Shown here one piece after another: positions 22,861 to 35,560 of a stretch of DNA of 64,000 bases. The position numbers were made by a program, and so were the translations under genes. The stretch is from Nectonema munidae. Taxonomy: Eukaryota; Nematomorpha; Nectonematoida; Nectonematidae. The notes below the pieces were generated by a model. That model was not told the DNA's origin and made no database searches. It worked only from the letters and a program-made list of their open reading frames with translations. Location of the stretch: assembly GCA_030549495.1 (NCBI GenBank), contig JAUIRK010000916.1, positions 99,501 through 163,500 of the forward strand. Direction: 5' to 3'. Positions within the stretch are counted from its first letter, which is position 1. Each line of letters begins with the position of its first letter.

Positions 22861-24770
22861 CACGATTAACATGACACTTTGTTGTAACATCTTCACAAAA
22901 TTAATGTTAGATTTTTAGGTATTGTATGTAATCATGTACTTTTTTTATCACATCAAAGCTCGTTATGATAAAAGGTCAAAGGTGATGTGGTATTTCCATC
23001 GAAAAATGTACTAATTTGGAGCTAACATCGAGCTATGGATAATTTAGCAGAAGCGAGTCTTAAACCGGGACTTCAGATCGATAGCAGTGCTTCTAACCAT
23101 TTAACCTCGCAGCCAGTAAACCACATACGTTAGTTTAAACTTTTAAATAACAACTTTTCACGATAGAAAATATTAGAAAAAAATTCGAAAAAGTGGCACA
23201 CCCCCCCCCCCCCCCCCCCCTAAATTATTTTTTATTAATTCAATCTATCAATACTACCATATTTTATATTTTTTACAAACTGTTTTAACCTTCTCCTGTT
23301 TTAACCTATGAAGAGTATTTCTTCATGCGGGTTGTTCTAATACCCTTTGAAATACTCGCATTTTTCTTCTTTATCGGTTTACAATTTGTTTATTAGATTA
23401 TAAAAAAAATTTTTTGTAACAATTCTCAAATAATATAATTTTGTTTTTCAATTCTGTTTTGATGATGAGATCTGCAAATAAAATTTTCTTCTTTTTTTTC
23501 TTTTTCTTCTTCTCTATAATTTCGTTGCCCCCAATTCAAATTAAAACGAAACTACATATTAAATGGTATCATCCATATGGATCGAAGAATTGATTTGATC
23601 TCCTCCACGTAGCTGTTCTTCAAGCGTTTATATACAATATTTGCGTGAAATATTATCCTTGAATGTGCTTTCTTTACTTTTCTAAATAATATTCTAAAAA
23701 AATAAAATTAATTTTATAAAATTAAAAAAACAGCCATTATAAACTCGTTTTCTTAATGTTGTCAGTAAATATTAAAAATTTGAATAAATTTGTCCCTCCC
23801 TTAGAAAATTGTAAATAAATTTCCTCATGTTCATTAAAATGAAACATATTAGCTCCCAACTTTATTTTTTTTTCGAGTTAAATATTTTATTAGCTATAAT
23901 TCACTCTTACTATTTACTAAGCATGTAATTCTTGAAACCTTTTAAACCGATTGATGATCTCTAAGTGATACCAACCATTGATAGATTGTTAAAGACCTCT
24001 TTCTTTTCAAATAAAAGGATATTTTTGATTTTGGAATCTTTTCTCCTTGCCTTTATCTTCTGATTTCATAAAAGACCATTCGTGTCATATCTAAGAACCC
24101 TTTCATATCACTACATAACTATAACTAATTTTTTTTGTTTCCGATATTTTTTTATTTTAATTATTTTTTGTCTTAATTTAGGTAAATTTTATAATGTCAA
24201 AATAAAAGTTATAATTTAATTAAATAATTTTTTTACATTTATTTAAAAATTTTGTATTTATTATTTAATAATGTTTTGTTCAAGAAACATATATTTATTA
24301 TTATTAAAGTAGTTGATCATTTCAGAAGCTTTCCGCCTTTTGATTGACCTAAAGTGGCACAACACGTGAAACAAAGCTTCTTCTCTCTTTCATTCAGATT
24401 TTTTTTAATTTACGGTTTATTTGTTCACTTATTATTTTCATGTAAAATTTTCTTAATATAGTTGATTATTAGACATTTTAAAATACTATCCTATACGTTT
24501 ATATTATCACTACTAATTTTGATTTATCGTAAGAAAACATTCTAAATTATCGTATTTGAATTTGAATATCTTTTAATTTTAACTTGAATTATTTATTTAA
24601 GACATAATATTACATTTTTAGAAAATGTTACTTTTTAAACCTATTTACCTAAAAAAGAACATTTAAGTGCTTCGGATCAATATAACCCATTTGTGTTTTT
24701 ATCAACACAGAGTAAAATATATATTCAAAGTTTTAAAAACAACTATGTACAACCTCTGCCCAAATAAATC
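22861..24770. other. Intergenic DNA with C run; no gene seen
   Basis: A C homopolymer of about 20 bases lies at 23201-23220. The remainder is AT-rich (23221-24770), with runs of T, and holds no ORF or terminal repeats that I can defend. A tRNA-like fragment at 23053-23116 is listed separately. Confidence 0.45.
23053..23116 (-). repeat. tRNA-like sequence (SINE or tRNA relic)
   Basis: On the minus strand it reads ctggctgcgaggttaaatgg then ttagaagcactgctatcgat, ending ggtttaagactcgc. It has an A-box-like segment (gaggttaaatggttag) and a B-box-like segment (ggtttaagactc) at tRNA spacing. Arms do not close into a proper cloverleaf, so it is more likely a tRNA-derived SINE head than a functional tRNA. 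Confidence 0.45.
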
Positions 24771-25258
24771 ACATGTTTTTGCATAAAAATTTATGGCGCT
24801 TTGATCGTAGGATGCTTCTTTTATTATCACAAGGTGAAGGACAATCCGAGCATCTTTTTCTTTTGATTTGCCTTTCGACTGGTAAAACTGAACTTTTCTC
24901 TTGTATTTTGTCCACTATTCTAGTAGCGTTTTCACATCTTGGTATAAACTTGTGAATTGATATTGAAGATTTGATTAGATCATTACCCAAAATTTCTTTG
25001 AATTTTCGCCTTTTTGTGTTTGAAAATGCTTTACCCCATTTAGGATCAACTTCTGATCAAATTATAAAAGCATTAAAAACGGAAATATAAATCATATGTG
25101 AAAAAACAACCATCGGCCACCTCTTTGTTATTCTTTTACACGTGAAATTAGAAATCATTTGTTCCATAGTGTATACAGCACGATTTGTTTTATTATAGTC
25201 AAAAACCATTGTTAATTTTTTATCGTTTCTATCACTGACTTCACCATTTTTGTGCAAA
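24771..25258 (-). pseudogene. piggyBac transposase C-terminus (relic)
   Basis: Minus strand: LTMVFDYNKTNRAVYTMEQM, then CKRITKRWPMVVFSHMIY and FNAFII, matching the piggyBac YNxTKGGVDTMDQM...RWP...NA block (GGVD altered to RAVY). After one break the frame continues DPKWGKAFSNTKRRKF, GNDLIKSSISIHKF, and ends in a Cys-rich finger: KRKRCSDCPSPCDN, RSKRHKFLCKNM. The typical C-terminal C-x2-C finger is thus partly kept. It is cut on its upstream side at 25258 by the insertion that runs to 26184. This is a separate lineage from the copy at 2063-17095, which shows no such finger. Confidence 0.85.
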
Positions 25259-26184
25259 GCAGGGGCGCGCATCCGGGAGGGGGTGGGGGGGGGGGCTTAT
25301 GTCAAACTATGAACAAATTGGTATCGGTGGGGAATCGAATCCAGAGGCTTTCATGCTGAGTCCATCATCTCAACCAACCTGTCATGCCACCCATAGAGTA
25401 TGCTGTAGGGGATACGTCAAATTAATTTTAAAAAAACTTAAGTTATGCTGTAAAATTTTTTAATTTTTGTTGAAGCACTATTACTTTTTCTGATAGACTT
25501 TTTTTTCCTTAAAAGTTATTATAAAAGGCAAATCATTGCAAAATGTTAAGTATTTTACTTTTTGTAGCTTGCACCAATTTAGCTTTTAAACTATTTTTGA
25601 ATGATGCTGAGAAAAATGAAATAATGCATTCTTAATTTATTGTTTTATTTTTGTTTGCACAATTATAACTTTATTTTATACCCTTCCTCTGAATCAATCA
25701 CATTTTTTCATATAAACATCGCAGGGTGTCTAGTAGACTCTTTGCCTTCAGACTACATTCACTCATATAAAACTATCCAACCTTCGGTTTTTTGTTTTCA
25801 GTTGTTTTCTCTATGAATCAAATATCCTTTCATCAATTCCTGTAATGTGCCTGGTAGACTACTTCATTTTCAAATGAAAAGCCTATTCCACCCCCCCCCC
25901 CCCCCCAACAATTTTGTATTTTTTTTTAACTAGTGTATATTCTGCAAATTTAATTAAAATATTTTCGCTGGAAGTATAGTATAAATTCACCAAATTTGTG
26001 AAAAAAATATAAAGTAGTCTTATAAATTTAGGACCTTATATATGCGCTGAATACACTCTAATTTAAAGAATTGCATGGATATTTGGCCTCCCGTGGTATT
26101 TCCAGACCACTAATTTAGAAAATTGCAACAAAAAAATTTCGCCCTCCCCCAATAATTTCGAGGATGTGCGCCTCTGAATAGGAC
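25259..26184. mobile_element. MITE(s) with gcgcacatcc-type ends
   Basis: Left end caggggcgcgcatccgggag followed by a G run (25276-25295). Right end ggatgtgcgcctctg. The same end pair brackets 52797-53010. No 8 bp duplication is found: gtgcaaag lies on one side, aataggac on the other. Different coding families lie on the two sides, so the two ends may belong to separate insertions joined by deletion. A C run lies at about 25890-25906. The interior includes a tRNA-like segment. Confidence 0.5.
25321..25392 (-). repeat. tRNA-like segment (SINE or pseudogene)
   Basis: Minus strand starts gggtggcatgacaggttggt, continues tgagatgatggactcagc, and ends ggattcgattccccaccgat. The B box (ggattcgattcc) is near perfect and the A box (aggttggttgaga) is recognisable. 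Only ggtgg/ccacc of the acceptor stem pairs. A functional tRNA is unlikely. Confidence 0.5.
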
Positions 26185-29100
26185 ATCATTAAAAAACTCA
26201 ATGCTTCCTTTGTTTTTTCCCCAGAGTGAATTTTGATTTCATCTCCAACTACATAAATTTTTTTATTTTTCCTTTTTCAAAACATGAAAACAACTTAGGA
26301 GAACTTCCTGGCATGCAAAGGACGTTTTCTATTGGGTTCTAAAATAATTGAAAATAATATTAGTCTTGATTTTTAAAAGCTTACTTGGTATTCTGAAAAA
26401 AAATCTTCATTACAGTTATAAGCTTTTTTAATGCCTTGTATATATCTAGGTCTTCGCAATTGTGCACTTCCTAAAAATATCATAGCTAGAAACAAATCTT
26501 TCATTAAACATTTTATACCTCAGGGTCAGGTGTGTCTATTTGCAAAACCTTGTCTTCTTTAGTTAAAAAATCAGCCCAATTCTCTTCAATCTTTATAGAA
26601 TTCAAATTCTCTTTGAGCAAGAAAAATTCTTTTTCAATCTTAAGTTAATTAAAGGAACAGATATCAAGGATATAATATTTTCAAAAAAACAAATTTTTCA
26701 ATAATATCTTTAATTGAGGCTTTTTTCATTTGATTGATCGTTTTTCTTCGATGTTGAAAGGTTACTTCTTGTGCCAAAAACATCTTTAGACGATCTTGAA
26801 AAAAAGAAGTCTTTTTTTAACTCTGTTTCCAGGGTTTTTCCCGCTTCTAAAACTTGATCATGAGACGCATTAGTTTCTAAAAACGAATGTCATACTAAAA
26901 AATAAATACAATTTTGAGATTTACTTCGAGTGATATCAAAAAAGCTCTTAGACTTTTTTGGATTGTTGGATAATGGAGCTGAAGTTTTTTTCGCCCATTT
27001 CCATCTAATATTTCTAGCTTTTTGAGATAGTTTTCTCGTGAAATGTGACTGAAAAAAACTGAATTTTAAATATATAGATATTTAAGACTTTTTTACCCAA
27101 GGGTGTTTCCCAAAAGGAAATCCAATACATTTGTATTTATTATAAAGATTTCTTCCCAACATTTGATACTGTTCTTTTTCAGAAGACTCTCCGATGCTTA
27201 ATACATGATAAGCAATTTCTTCAATCATTCTATCAATCTCTTTGTATATTTCACCTTTTTCTAATAGAGCTTTGACCTTTTCTGAGTAGTTCGGGAAATA
27301 TAAATCTTCAGTTGTGTTCTAAAAATTAGGTTCATAAAAAACAATATTTACAGTTAAAAAAAATCCTAAAAATAAAATCAAATCAATATTTTTCATTAAG
27401 CAAGGTTTTGATTTAGTTGAATTTACTGAAAAATAAATTACACCCACTCTTCTCAGTTATGAAATGGTTATCAAAATTTCTAAAAGTTGATGAATCTTGT
27501 CGCTTATCAACATTCTCTGATTGAAGAGCAACGTCTTTTTGCAACAACTCAACAAAACAAGAGAGTCTTTTTGCTAAACCAATTTTATTGCCAAGCATCA
27601 AATAGATGTCTTCTTGGCTCAGTCTTTTAAGTGCAAAACCGTTAATTACATTCTCTTAAAAAACAGAAAAGTATTGTGATAATAAATAAGTGTCTTAAAC
27701 ATAGTTTCACCTTCAATTAGCTTCATAATAGAGTTTGGATTTGGTTTTTGACTTGCTATTTATGATTAAGGTCAATATTCCACTGAGATGATTTTAGTAT
27801 TCATATTAAAATCGAAAAAAAAACACTTTTGAAACATTAGTTTTGAAAGAAAACAGAATATATTCTTAAAATTTTGAGTAACTTAATAGATTCAAAAAGC
27901 TAGTTAAGTCCAAAAGAAATCAATGTTTGTCGACATTACAAAGTGTGAATTATTAATAGTTGTCGAAAATTGAGGCATTTATGACATAACTCATCGAAAA
28001 AAATGAAAAACGTGGATAAATTTTTTTCAACACAAAACGAGTTGAAATGTTCTTCATAATAAATAATTTAATAAGGAAAGCATAAAAACAGAATATTTTC
28101 ATCAATACAATAAATTTCTACGAATCTAGTTTTTCAAAACTTCCAGAAACTAGCAAAATATCAGAGCAATAATAGTGGATTCCATTGTTTATAACGGATT
28201 GAGTTTTTAAAAAAGTTTCGGGAAGTTCATTGGTGAATTTCAAATAGTAGTTTTTGAGTTCAATATCTACATCTCTGATATTAACAGCAGAATACTCAGA
28301 GAAGTTATTTTCCCTAGATAAATATGATTCCGAAGGCTCACCAAAAAACATGACTACTTGAAACACATCCATATTTGATGATAATCAGCTATTGATTTTT
28401 CAATTAACTTAAAATTTTTTGTTTTTAATTACATTGTGTTTTGCCTCGAGTCTAAGGCACCAATGGTTTCGACCTGGGCCAAAATCATTTATTTGATCAG
28501 GTAAGTGAATCATATAGTGCATTTTTGGGGTTATATTTTGATCAGGATATAGTTGTGAGAAGTCGTAAATAAACGAATAAATAAGAAAATTGAGTTCGTC
28601 ACATGTGTGGCAAAACAGGAGAAATAACTAAAACTGATATCCTCAACAATGTTAGAAGCCAATAACAATCTTTGTGTGAAACAAAACTAGCAACAAGGGA
28701 CTTTAAATGCAACATCAAGTTTTTGGTTTCAACTCCGGTTTGAGGAAAAGTATTGGGATAAATGAGCGACTTTTTCTCAATTTTTCGAGATTATGAACAC
28801 TGCATGGAAATTCTAAAATACGTTTGTTAAGTTCTTCTAAAGTGAAAAGTTTTTTCTATATATGCAATAGTGTAGGAGTTTTTGAATTTTGAGTTTTACC
28901 ACACTTTCAAAAAGTATATGCATTGGATCATGTAAGAGACACTGCGTTATTTCAAAATCTGGCACGCTCATTAATGGGCTCGTTTCAATTATGCCATATT
29001 TAATTAGACCAGTACCTTTTTTCCTTCTTATTCATTTTGTCCATTTCAATGCATCTAAGTTTATGTTCTATATTATCGCGTAAAGGAAACTTTACCAAGG

Positions 29101-29790
29101 GGGCAATTTGTAAGCTAGTGTGATCTACTTCACATGTTCGACAAGGTTTTTCAGCAAAAGCAACACCTTCTTTAAATCCGCCTAGCTACTGATTTGCTAA
29201 AATATCTCCCATAACAAAAAGCAAAGTTCCCTAAACTATTGTAACAGTACCATGTTCAAAAACGTGTCATCCCTGGTTCAAAATTTTTAGATCATGAAAA
29301 AAACTTTTTAGTACTACTTCACAACCAAACTTTCTTAGGTTTGCAGTTTTAACAATACATAAAAGTTGTGTTGAACTTTTTTTAAATATAATTTCAACAA
29401 GAAGGTTTAACAATGTCCAATAAAATGCTGAAATTTTATGTTTTTTCTATGACAACCAATAGGATTAGCTATTTCAAAATCGTCATGATAAAGAGAAAAA
29501 AAGAGGCGCCTTTCTTTAAAATTCAACAATTTATTTCTCAGGTATTTTGCATGAAAGATATCGTTACAAATTTCTCCGTTAAATTTGTCATCATAGAACA
29601 GCATCTCCTTAGCTGAGCATAACAAGTTAAAAGGGACAGAAAAGACATAATAGTGCTTACTTACAAATTTAGCTTGTTTTTGACAGTACTTAGGCTCATT
29701 ACCAATCCTTATTCTTTTTGCAGGAACATAACTAAAATTATTGAGAAAAAAGCTTTCTTGGAGATAATTTCTTGTTTACCCCTTGTGTAA
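26185..29790 (-). pseudogene. Multi-exon gene of an unnamed multicopy family (SAM-like domain, mobile-like)
   Basis: Read from high to low coordinates. FSLYHDDFEIANPIG (about 29490); LGGFKEGVAFAEKPCRTC and CEVDHTSLQ (about 29170-29110); NITPKMHYMIHLP, then NDFGPGRNHWCLRLEAKH (about 28530-28440); NNGIHYYCSDILLVSG (about 28180); a SAM-like segment ALKRLSQEDIYLMLGNK, then AKRLSCFVELLQ (about 27630-27530); TEDLYFPNYSEKVKALLEK (about 27310); CIGFPFGKHPW joined to SHFTRKLSQKARNIRWKWAK; and YVVGDEIKIHSGEKTKEALS, cut at 26185. Introns of 48 bp (27049-27096) and 56 bp (26339-26394) have GT-AG ends and keep frame. One near 27320-27427 looks similar. From memory, proteins with these blocks in this order are multicopy and unnamed in fish, cnidarians and crustaceans. 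Function unknown. Several stops mark decay. The last C-terminal part is lost at the 26184 junction. Confidence 0.6.
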
Positions 29791-29984
29791 AAAGGGCATA
29801 TTTCACATCTAATCTGAAAAAAATAACAGTAGCAGTGATGTAGCTATGAAAAATCGCCTTGAATAAACCAGAATATTGAAATTTTTTCTTAACCCTATTA
29901 GTGCTGGGCTAAATTTGTCCGCTCAAGTGCTGGGGGCGTAAAGTGCCCCCCCCCTATTTTTCTCAGATATTAAGTTTTTATAAA

Positions 29985-30790
29985 TATTTTTAATCTTACA
30001 CATATATTTTAACTATGCTGAATTTAGTGGTGATGTCCATTTTTTATGGAAATCAATCAAACCTGTCAAAAAATTGATCTAAATGTGACAGCTCATCTCA
30101 AAAAGGAATTTTTTATCTAAATAATTATATAAAGTTTTTTACACATGTATACCCATTTTCAAATATGCTGAATTCATTGGTGATATTCATTTTTTATGAA
30201 AATCAATTAAACCTGTCAAAAAATTGATCTAAATGTGACATCTCATCTCAAAAAGGAACTTTTTATCTAAATAATTATATAAAGTTTTTTACACATGTAT
30301 ACCCATTTTCAAATATGCTGACTTCAGTGGTGATATTCATTTTTTATGAAAATCAATCAAACATATCAAAAAATTGATCTAAATGTGACAGCTCATCTCA
30401 AAAAGAAGCTTTTATCTAAATAATTATATAATGTTTTTTACACATATATACCCATTTTTAAGCATGGGTAATTCAGTGGTTATATTCATTTTTTTTATGA
30501 AAATCAATCAAAACTATCAAAAAAATTGAGTTATTGCAAAAAGAAACACATCCGAATAATTATATAAAGTTTTTACACACATATACCCATTTTTAAGTAG
30601 GCTGTGTTTACTGGTTATATTTTTTTTTTAATAAAAATTAGTCAAACCTGACAAAATAATTTAAATATGATAGCCCATATCAAAATTAAAATTTTTATTT
30701 TTATAAAAAGTTTTTTATACATTTCAAGTATGTAGAATTTAATGGTGATGTTCATTTTTATGAAATCAATAAAACCTGTCAAAAAAATCG
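29985..30790. repeat. Left tandem array, 150 bp period
   Basis: About five units keyed by tgacagctcatctcaaaaag or its variant. The first three key positions (30085, 30235, 30385) are exactly 150 bp apart. Each unit contains ttttttacacat, tatacccatttt, aaatatgctgaattc, atgaaaatcaatcaaac and ctgtcaaaaaattgat. Units diverge steadily toward 30790, so the array is oldest on its inner side. No ORF. Confidence 0.85.
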
Positions 30791-31479
30791 ATTAAACCTG
30801 TAAATCAATGTCAAATATATAAACATAAAATAACTTCTCTTGATAGTGATTAAATTCTCACATATTGGCATCTGTGCCATTTTTGATAACTCTGACCTAT
30901 TGTAAATTTTCAGATTTCCTACCATTCTTAGTTAAATGATAATTATCCTATAGATGATAAGCTATAGATTTAAAGATTTTCCAGTTGTAAAATAGGAACT
31001 TCTTTTTCACAGTCAAAATTTTTTTTGAAGCATCTAATATTATATAATTAAACCACTTCCTAGTTCATTAGAACATGGTAGATCTTCCATTTTCAAGATA
31101 CATATTTTTTTAAAATTATTTGTTTAGATCACATGTTCTTTTTTCAATTAGTTTTCAACTTGGTTCCTTCTCTCATAAAAATTTTCAAAAGATTTTATAA
31201 TACGTTTTGTTTTTTTTAATAAATATTTCATACTCAAGATGATTGTAGAAAGTATTATAAGCCAAAATATACAAAAAAAAAGTATATTTTTACTATATAC
31301 CTAATATGCATCCATTTTTTGAATTTTTTTACTGAACTGATTTTCAGGCATACATTACTAATTCAATTGCCACTTCGAGATATTTTTTAACCGTATTATC
31401 TAAAATCCAGTAGAGAAATAAAATAAGCATAGTCGATTTGGTATAAAACAGTTATTTTATTTTTTTGAAAATATTTTTG
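30791..31479. other. Spacer between the two arrays
   Basis: AT-rich, with T-rich stretches and no ORF, no inverted ends and no match to either array beyond its last 100 bp, where monomer-like words begin to appear (acattactaattcaattgcc). Nothing functional is seen. Confidence 0.5.
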
Positions 31480-34400
31480 AAAACAGTATCTAGAAGTAAA
31501 CCGCAAATCTGATTGAAGCTTTCAGATATTTTAAAACCATAAATGCCAAACCTGAGTCCAAAAATGAAACTAGCATCTTCCATTTCGCATAAAAACAGAT
31601 ATTTTATTTAAATTAAATATTTCTGTAGACATTAGACGTAAATCGAACATTTGATTGACACTTTCAGACATTTAAAACCTCTAAATGCAAAAAATGATTT
31701 CAGAAATAAAAATTATCATGGTCGAATTGGTATAAAAACCTATATTTCATGTAAAATTAGAGAGAATATTTTAGGATATAGTTTTCAGACATAAACTGCA
31801 AATTTGATTGACACTAGCAGTAAAACCTCTAAATGCGAAAACTGTGTGAAATCATCATGATCTATTTGCTATAAAAACATATATTTCATGTAAAATTTGA
31901 ATCAATATTTTTGGAAACAAATTTTAGAACTAAACGCAAATTTGATTGATACTTATAGGTATTTTCAAATTCAAACTGCAAAAATTGAGTCCATAAATGA
32001 AACTAGCATGGTTGATTTGGTATAAAAACATATATTTAATTGTAAAATTTGAATGAATGTTTTTGGAGACAATTTTTAGAAGTAAACCGCAAATTTGATT
32101 CACACTTATAGGTATTTTCACATCCTAAATGTAAAAAATGAGTTCAGAAATGAAAGCAGCATGATTGATTTGTTATAAAAACATATTTCATGTAAAATTG
32201 AGAAAATATTTTTGGAGATAGCTTTGACAAGTAAACCACAAATTTGACTGACATTGACAGATATTTTAAAACCTCTAAATGTCAAAAATGAGTCCAGAAA
32301 TGAAACCAGCATGGCCGATTTAGTATAACACATATATTTTATGTAAAATTTGAAGTAATGTTTTTGGAGACAATTTTTAGAAGTAAACCGCAAATTTGAT
32401 TAACAATTATAGGTATTTTCACATCCTAAACGTAAAAATTGAGTCCAGAAATGAAACCAGCATGGCCGATTTAGTATAACACATATATTTTATGTAAAAT
32501 TTGAAGTAATGTTTTTGGAGACAATTTTTAGAAGTAAACCGCAAATTTGATTAACACTTATAGGTATTTTCACATCCTAAAAGTAAAAAATGAGTCCAGA
32601 AATGAAACCAGCATGGCCGATTTAGTATAACACATATTTTATGTAAAATTTGAAGGAATGTTTTTGGAGACAATTTTTTGAAGTAAACCGCAAATTTGAT
32701 TAACACTTATAGGTATTTTCACATCCTAAAAGTAAAAAATCAGTCCAGAAATGAAACCAGCATGGCCGATTTAGTATAATACATATATTTTATGTAAAAT
32801 TTGAAGGAATGTTTTTGTAGAAAATTTTTAGAAGTAAACCATAAATTTGACACTTATAGGTATTTTCACATCCTAAAAGTAAAAAATGAGTCCAGAAATG
32901 AAACCAGCATGGCCGATTTAGTATAACACATATATTTTATGTAAAATTTGAAGTAATGTTTTTGGAGACAATTTTTAGAAGTAAACCGCAAATTTGATTA
33001 ACACTTATAGGTATTTTCACATCCTAAAAGTAAAAAATCAGTCCAGAAATGAAACCAGCATGGCCGATTTAGTATAATACATATATTTTATGTAAAATTT
33101 GAAGGAATGTTTTTGTAGAAAATTTTTAGAATTAAACCATAAATTTGACACTTATAGGTATTTTCACATCCTAAAAGTAAAAAATGAGTCTAGAAATGAA
33201 ACCAGCATGGCCGATTTAGTATAACACATATATTTTATGTAAAATTTGAAGTAATGTTTTTGGAGACAATTTTTAGAAGTAAACCGCAAATTTGATTAAC
33301 ACTTATAGGTATTTTCACATCCTAAAAGTAAAAAATCAGTCCAGAAATGAAACCAGCATGGCCGATTTAGTATAATACATATATTTTATGTAAAATTTGA
33401 AGGAATGTTTTTGTAGAAAATTTTTAGAAGTAAACCATAAATTTGACACTTATAGGTATTTTCACATCCTAAAAGTAAAAAATGAGTCCAGAAATGAAAC
33501 CAGCATGGCCGATTTAGTATAACACATATATTTTATGTAAAATTTGAAGTAATGTTTTTGGAGACAATTTTTAGAAGTAAACCGCAAATTTGATTAACAC
33601 TTATAGGTATTTTCACATCCTAAAAGTAAAAAATCAGTCCAGAAATGAAACCAGCATGGCCGATTTAGTATAACACATATATTTTATGTAAAATTTGAAG
33701 TAATGTTTTTGGAGACAATTTTTAGAAGTAAACCGCAAATTTGATTAACACTTATAGGTATTTTAACATCCTAAAAGTAAAAAATCAGTCCAGAAATGAA
33801 ACCAGCATGGCCGATTTAGTATAATACATATATTTTATGTAAAATTTGAAGGAATGTTTTTGTAGAAAATTTTTAGAAGTAAACCATAAATTTGACACTT
33901 ATAGGTATTTTCACATTCTAAAAGTAAAAAATGAGTCCAGAAATGAAACCAGCATGGCCGATTTAGTATAACACATATATTTTATGTAAAATTTGAAGTA
34001 ATGTTTTTGGAGACAATTTTTAGAAGTAAACCGCAAATTTGATTAACACTTATAGGTATTTTCACATCCTAAAAGTAAAAAATCAGTCCAGAAATGAAAC
34101 CAGCATGGCCGATTTAGTATAACACATATATTTTATGTAAAATTTGAAGTAATGTTTTTGGAGACAATTTTTAGAAGTAAACCGCAAATTTGACACTTAT
34201 AGGTATTTTCACATCCTAAAAGTAAAAAATGAGTCCAGAAATGAAACCAGCATGGCCGATTTAGTATAACACATATATTTTATGTAAAATTTGAAGTAAT
34301 GTTTTTGGAGACAATTTTTAGAAGTAAACCGCAAATTTGATTAACACTTATAGGTATTTTCACATCCTAAAAGTAAAAAATCAGTCCAGAAATGAAACCA

Positions 34401-35187
34401 GCATGGCCGATTTAGTATAATACATATATTTTATGTAAAATTTGAAGGAATGTTTTTGTAGAAAATTTTTAGAAGTAAACCATAAATTTGACACTTATAG
34501 GTATTTTCACATCCTAAAAGTAAAAAATCAGTCCAGAAATGAAACCAGCATGGCCGATTTAGTATAATACATATATTTTATGTAAAATTTGAAGGAATGT
34601 TTTTGTAGAAAATTTTTAGAAGTAAACCATAAATTTGACACTTATAGGTATTTTCACATCCTAAAAGTAAAAAATGAGTCCAGAAATGAAACCAGCATGG
34701 CCGATTTAGTATAAAAATATATTTTATGTAAAATTTGAAGTAATGTTTTTGGAGACAATTTTTAGAAGTAAACCGCAAATTTGATTAACACTTATAGGTA
34801 TTTTCACATCCTAAAAGTAAAAAATCAGTCCAGAAATGAAACCAGCATGGCCGATTTAGTATAATACATATATTTTATGTAAAATTTGAAGGAATGTTTT
34901 TGTAGAAAATTTTTAGAATTAAACCATAAATTTGACACTTATAGGTATTTTCACATCCTAAAAGTAAAAAATGAGTCTAGAAATGAAACCAGCATGGCCG
35001 ATTTAGTATAACACATATATTTTATGTAAAATTTGAAGTAATGTTTTTGGAGACAATTTTTAGAAGTAAACCGCAAATTTGATTAACACTTATAGGTATT
35101 TTCACATCCTAAAAGTAAAAAATGAGTCCAGAAATGAAACCAGCATGGCCGATTTAGTATAACACATATATTTTATGTAAAATTTGA
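31480..35187. repeat. Right satellite array with 147/151 bp higher-order units
   Basis: About 24 tandem monomers keyed by ccagcatggccgatttagta. From about 32608 on, successive key positions differ mostly by alternate 147 and 151 bp: 32757, 32904, 33055, 33202, 33353, 33500, 33651. The long form has gcaaatttgattaacactt, the short form ataaatttgacactt. The paired unit is about 298 bp. Monomers from 31480 to 32300 are single, more diverged, and not paired. Minus-strand open frames here are a by-product of the repeat. Confidence 0.9.
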
Positions 35188-35560
35188 TATTTTATTAGAT
35201 AAATTTGTGATCAATCAAAATTTTGATTGACATTTTCTAAAAAGTAGCCATGATTATTGAAAAATTAAATATATAAAGTGGTATGCGTTCCAAACTGTAT
35301 ATAATTATAAATTTTCAAGGTATTATATAATATAGATCCTAAGTTATAAGGTTAAGTACAGATAATGTCGAAATTTTGCTGAAAAAATTATATTTTGATT
35401 GACAGTTTTGGACATGAAAGGTTCATTCAACTACCATGAAAATGGGTTTAAAAGATGCAGCTAGCGATTTTAGGAAAAGTCACAACATTTGAAGGGATAT
35501 GATTCAGCCAATTTTCTACAATTAATTTTTAGTGAAAGGGGGCGTTTTACGCCTCACCCC
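35188..35560. repeat. Unique right flank of the TTAA element
   Basis: Same sequence as 125-520: ttttgattgacattttctaa, gttccaaactgtat, gacagttttggacatgaa, caactaccatgaaaatgg. The two copies differ by small gaps, including about 20 bp missing near 35418. Their high similarity shows that the two elements are recent relatives. Confidence 0.8.

Noticed and set aside
25321-25392. Functional tRNA gene
   Set aside because: Good A and B boxes but the acceptor and anticodon arms do not pair; it lies within mobile DNA.
31930-34778. Minus-strand ORFs of 60-90 codons in the satellite array
   Set aside because: They repeat with the 147/151 bp units and have no start or domain signal. They are a by-product of the repeat.
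31480-35187. CRISPR array
   Set aside because: The repeats are contiguous 147/151 bp satellite monomers without unique spacers, in a eukaryotic context.
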